Shown here piece after piece: positions 5,237-6,441 of a stretch of DNA of 6,441 bases. The stretch comes from an uncultured bacterium (GTDB lineage Bacteria > Patescibacteriota > Saccharimonadia > Saccharimonadales > Saccharimonadaceae), in assembly GCA_938045655.1 (NCBI GenBank), contig CALIMO010000121.1, forward strand, positions 1 through 6,441. Direction: 5' to 3'. Positions within the stretch are counted from its first letter, which is position 1; each line of letters starts with the position of its first letter. Position numbers and translations under genes: made by a program. Below the pieces are notes generated by a model. It saw nothing but the letters and a program-made list of their open reading frames with translations, did no database searches and was not told the DNA's origin.

Positions 5237-5686
5237 TTATTGTACTGGCGGAAGCTTACGAGGTGGAAACTTCCGACTCTTTGGCTCCTCTAGCTTTTTA
5301 GAAGAATTTTTTAAGCCCTTTTTATGATATTCTTCTATTAGGATATCATAAATTCTTGCTAAAATCGATGGCTCTTCATCTTCTTCATCATCAGGGTTGG
5401 TCGTTAAGGAATATGCCAAAACGACCAAAATCACACCCGCAACCCAGAAATACCATTGGGGAAGTGTGTTGAATAGAACCCCAATGAAAATGAGAGTTTT
5501 AATGAAAAATCCAGAACTCCGCCAAAAATCGCAGATTTGAATTTTTGAGTCAAGCTTGACGAACACTACTAGCGTTGCAAAAATCAGAATTGAATAAACA
5601 ACTCCAAGATTATCAAGAGCACCAAAAGTAATGACATTAGCTGTTCGCAAAACGAATATGATTAGGTTTGTAAGAAGGTTAATCAT
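5237..5686 (-). CDS. uncharacterised small multi-pass membrane protein with a charged C-terminal tail
   Basis: A protein of 149 residues with no family I recognise. Hydrophobic stretches lie at about 2-20, 27-45, 60-75 and 77-95, giving three or four membrane passes. An acidic cluster DDEEDEE (99-105) follows directly, then a likely amphipathic helix (ILARIYDILIEEYHKKG, 108-124) and a basic, Pro-rich end (KSRKFPPRKLPPVQ). The tail is probably cytoplasmic and could be a protein-contact segment. Start: ATG 5686 has AGGGAGGG 6 nt upstream; the frame opens at ATG 5725, but that codon lacks a ribosome binding site and sits only about 13 nt after the predicted transcript start. The gene ends TAATAA and runs directly into a terminator. 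It has its own extended -10 promoter and is monocistronic between the tRNA and the 467-aa gene. It could be a small holin-like or scaffold protein, but nothing in the sequence decides this. Confidence 0.8.
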   Translation of the reverse strand: MINLLTNLIIFVLRTANVITFGALDNLGVVYSILIFATLVVFVKLDSKIQICDFWRSSGFFIKTLIFIGVLFNTLPQWYFWVAGVILVVLAYSLTTNPDDEEDEEPSILARIYDILIEEYHKKGLKNSSKKLEEPKSRKFPPRKLPPVQ

Positions 5687-5744
5687 TTTTAACCCTCCCT
5701 TTCTTTCAAAATTTTCCAGCATCAAAAGGTACTAGAATACTTAT

Positions 5745-5773
5745 ATAATAACATAAAAAGCTTAAAAAGTCAA
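5745..5773 (-). promoter_or_regulatory. extended -10 promoter of the 149-aa gene
   Basis: -35 TTGACT (5773-5768), a 17-bp spacer ending TGT, and -10 TATTAT (5750-5745). A start near 5738 gives a leader of about 52 nt with a strong ribosome binding site at 5700-5693. The promoter lies directly behind the tRNA terminator. Confidence 0.8.
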
Positions 5774-5788
5774 TAATTTAAATTTTCG

Positions 5789-5822
5789 AAAAAAAAGAAA
5801 AAGCTCCAGGACTGAAGCTTTT
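5789..5822 (-). terminator. intrinsic terminator of the tRNA-Val gene
   Basis: Minus-strand arms 5822-5813 and 5808-5799 pair over 10 positions (one G-U) around GTCC, followed by a U-rich tail TCTTTTTTTT. It begins 15 nt beyond the CCA end of the tRNA. Confidence 0.88.
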
Positions 5823-5837
5823 CGATATAATTTCAAT

Positions 5838-5914
5838 TGGTGGGTGATTAGGGACTCGAACCCCAGACCCTCTCGGTGTAAACGAGATGCTCTAGCCAAC
5901 TGAGCTAATCACCC
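5838..5914 (-). tRNA. tRNA-Val, anticodon UAC, 3' CCA encoded
   Basis: A full cloverleaf reads on the minus strand: acceptor GGGTGAT/ATCACCC; D arm GCTC/GAGC with a GG-containing loop; anticodon stem TCTCG/CGAGA with 7-nt loop TTTACAC, giving anticodon TAC at the normal place; 5-nt variable loop; T arm TGGGG/CCCTA with loop TTCGAGT; discriminator A, then a genomic CCA (5840-5838). The body is 74 nt, or 77 nt with CCA. It decodes GUA and other Val codons by wobble. It stands alone between its own promoter and terminator. Confidence 0.97.
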
Positions 5915-5925
5915 GAACAATTATT

Positions 5926-5954
5926 ATTCTAGCAGACTTTTTTTGTAAAGTCAA
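5926..5954 (-). promoter_or_regulatory. extended -10 promoter of the tRNA-Val gene
   Basis: -35 TTGACT (5954-5949), a 17-bp spacer ending TGC, and -10 TAGAAT (5931-5926), 12 bases before the mature 5' end at 5914. This implies a very short 5' tail for RNase P to remove. Confidence 0.75.
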
Positions 5955-5970
5955 CAACTTTTTTTATTTT

Positions 5971-5999
5971 TTGAAAAAATATTAAAGTTATGCTAAGAT
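5971..5999 (+). promoter_or_regulatory. likely promoter of the HIT-family gene
   Basis: -35 TTGAAA (5971-5976), a 17-bp spacer ending TGC, and -10 TAAGAT (5994-5999, four of six consensus bases but TG-extended). A perfect TATAAT at 6016-6021 is an alternative -10, but nothing resembling a -35 box lies 16-18 bp upstream of it. The two would give leaders of about 37 or 15 nt. Confidence 0.5.
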
Positions 6000-6042
6000 T
6001 ATGTAGATGAATATGTATAATCGAAAGGTAAAATAAAAAAGA

Positions 6043-6441
6043 ATGGACACAAGAAAGCCTAACGGGATTGGTAAAAAATATGAAAAATATGCAAAAAATA
6101 AAAAACATGAGGGCGAAGACTATAATTTTTACGACAGAGCAATGCTCGATAATTCGGTTATAGAAAAATTTGAGCATTTTGTACTGGTTGAAAACTTGTT
6201 TCCGTATCAGATTTGGGATGGTTTTGAAGTCGAAAAACATTTGCTCCTGATTCCGAAGAGATTTACAGATACAATTAGTAATTTTTCGCCAGCAGAAAGG
6301 GAAGAGTATTTTGAAATTTTATCAAAATATGAAGCTCAGGGTTTTTCAATTTACGCTCGTGCAGCGCAAAACGTTCGAAAAACTGTTAAGCATCAGCACA
6401 CGCATTTGATAATTCTGAATTATAATCGGCGAGTTCATTTG
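6043..6441 (+). CDS. HIT-family nucleotide-binding protein, 5' part (runs off the right edge)
   Basis: 133 codons are open to the edge. The HIT signature is visible as KHQHTHLI, with His117, His119 and His121; in this superfamily the middle His is the nucleophile that attacks the alpha-phosphate of nucleotides (hydrolases and transferases such as HINT, Fhit and Ap4A-type enzymes). The earlier HIT core strand is also present, with FVLVENLFPYQIWDG (46-60) and HLLLIPKRF (66-74), matching the usual P-x2-x-W/GH-LLIPK region. A Lys-rich extension of about 30 residues precedes the domain. The start ATG 6043 is bounded by an in-frame TAA at 6034. Its only purine-rich site, GAAAGG (6023-6028), is 14 nt away, further than usual, so initiation may be weak; M34 is a less likely alternative. 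It is divergent from the tRNA gene. The substrate cannot be read from this part. Confidence 0.88.
   Translation, partial: MDTRKPNGIGKKYEKYAKNKKHEGEDYNFYDRAMLDNSVIEKFEHFVLVENLFPYQIWDGFEVEKHLLLIPKRFTDTISNFSPAEREEYFEILSKYEAQGFSIYARAAQNVRKTVKHQHTHLIILNYNRRVHL

Noticed and set aside
5929..6240. Minus-strand open frame of 103 codons overlapping the HIT gene
   Set aside because: It lies opposite the HIT coding frame and the tRNA/HIT promoters, is Phe/Ile-rich as expected from antisense A/T-rich codons, and has no ribosome binding site or recognisable domain.

Overview
The window is AT-rich and compact, and resembles a reduced, Gram-positive-type (monoderm) bacterium of the Patescibacteria/CPR, most likely a Candidatus Saccharibacteria (TM7) relative. 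This is inferred from: the secreted protein starting WGPARPSF directly after its signal peptide, with DUF11 domains and an LPQTG anchor; a single-pass membrane protein with a Pro/Lys-rich outer stalk; a divergent FolD; and short genes that each have their own promoter. No reading frame contains an in-frame TGA, so the standard bacterial code fits better than the UGA-Gly code of Absconditabacteria/Gracilibacteria. The taxonomic call is by resemblance, not by a search.

Layout, left to right. Positions 1-94 (minus) hold the first 31 codons of a Tyr/Asn-rich protein that runs off the left edge. It is divergent from folD (192-1043, plus), the bifunctional methylene-THF dehydrogenase/cyclohydrolase; the two promoters overlap in a palindromic -35 region and folD appears leaderless. 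folD converges on a large surface-protein gene (1120-3354, minus), and a hairpin at 1048-1080 can terminate both. Next come a 467-residue single-pass membrane protein (3579-4982, minus), a 149-residue multi-pass membrane protein (5237-5686, minus), a tRNA-Val(UAC) gene (5838-5914, minus), and the 5' part of a HIT-family gene (6043 to the right edge, plus).

No operons are evident. Nearly every gene has a TTGA-type -35 box, a 17-bp spacer and often a TG-extended -10 box; three of the four minus-strand transcription units end in a clear intrinsic terminator. The exception is the 467-aa gene. It has a ~132-nt structured leader, two hairpins without a U-tract after its stop codon, and a 34-nt element in the leader that recurs inverted downstream of the stop (29/34 identical). 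The mRNA 5' and 3' untranslated regions could therefore pair, or the gene sits between inverted repeats. This is the most unusual signal in the window.

Functionally the window mixes housekeeping (one-carbon metabolism, a tRNA, a nucleotide hydrolase/transferase-like HIT protein) with cell-envelope genes (a sortase-type anchored adhesin-like protein and two uncharacterised membrane proteins). No CRISPR array, transposase, integrase or phage gene was seen.
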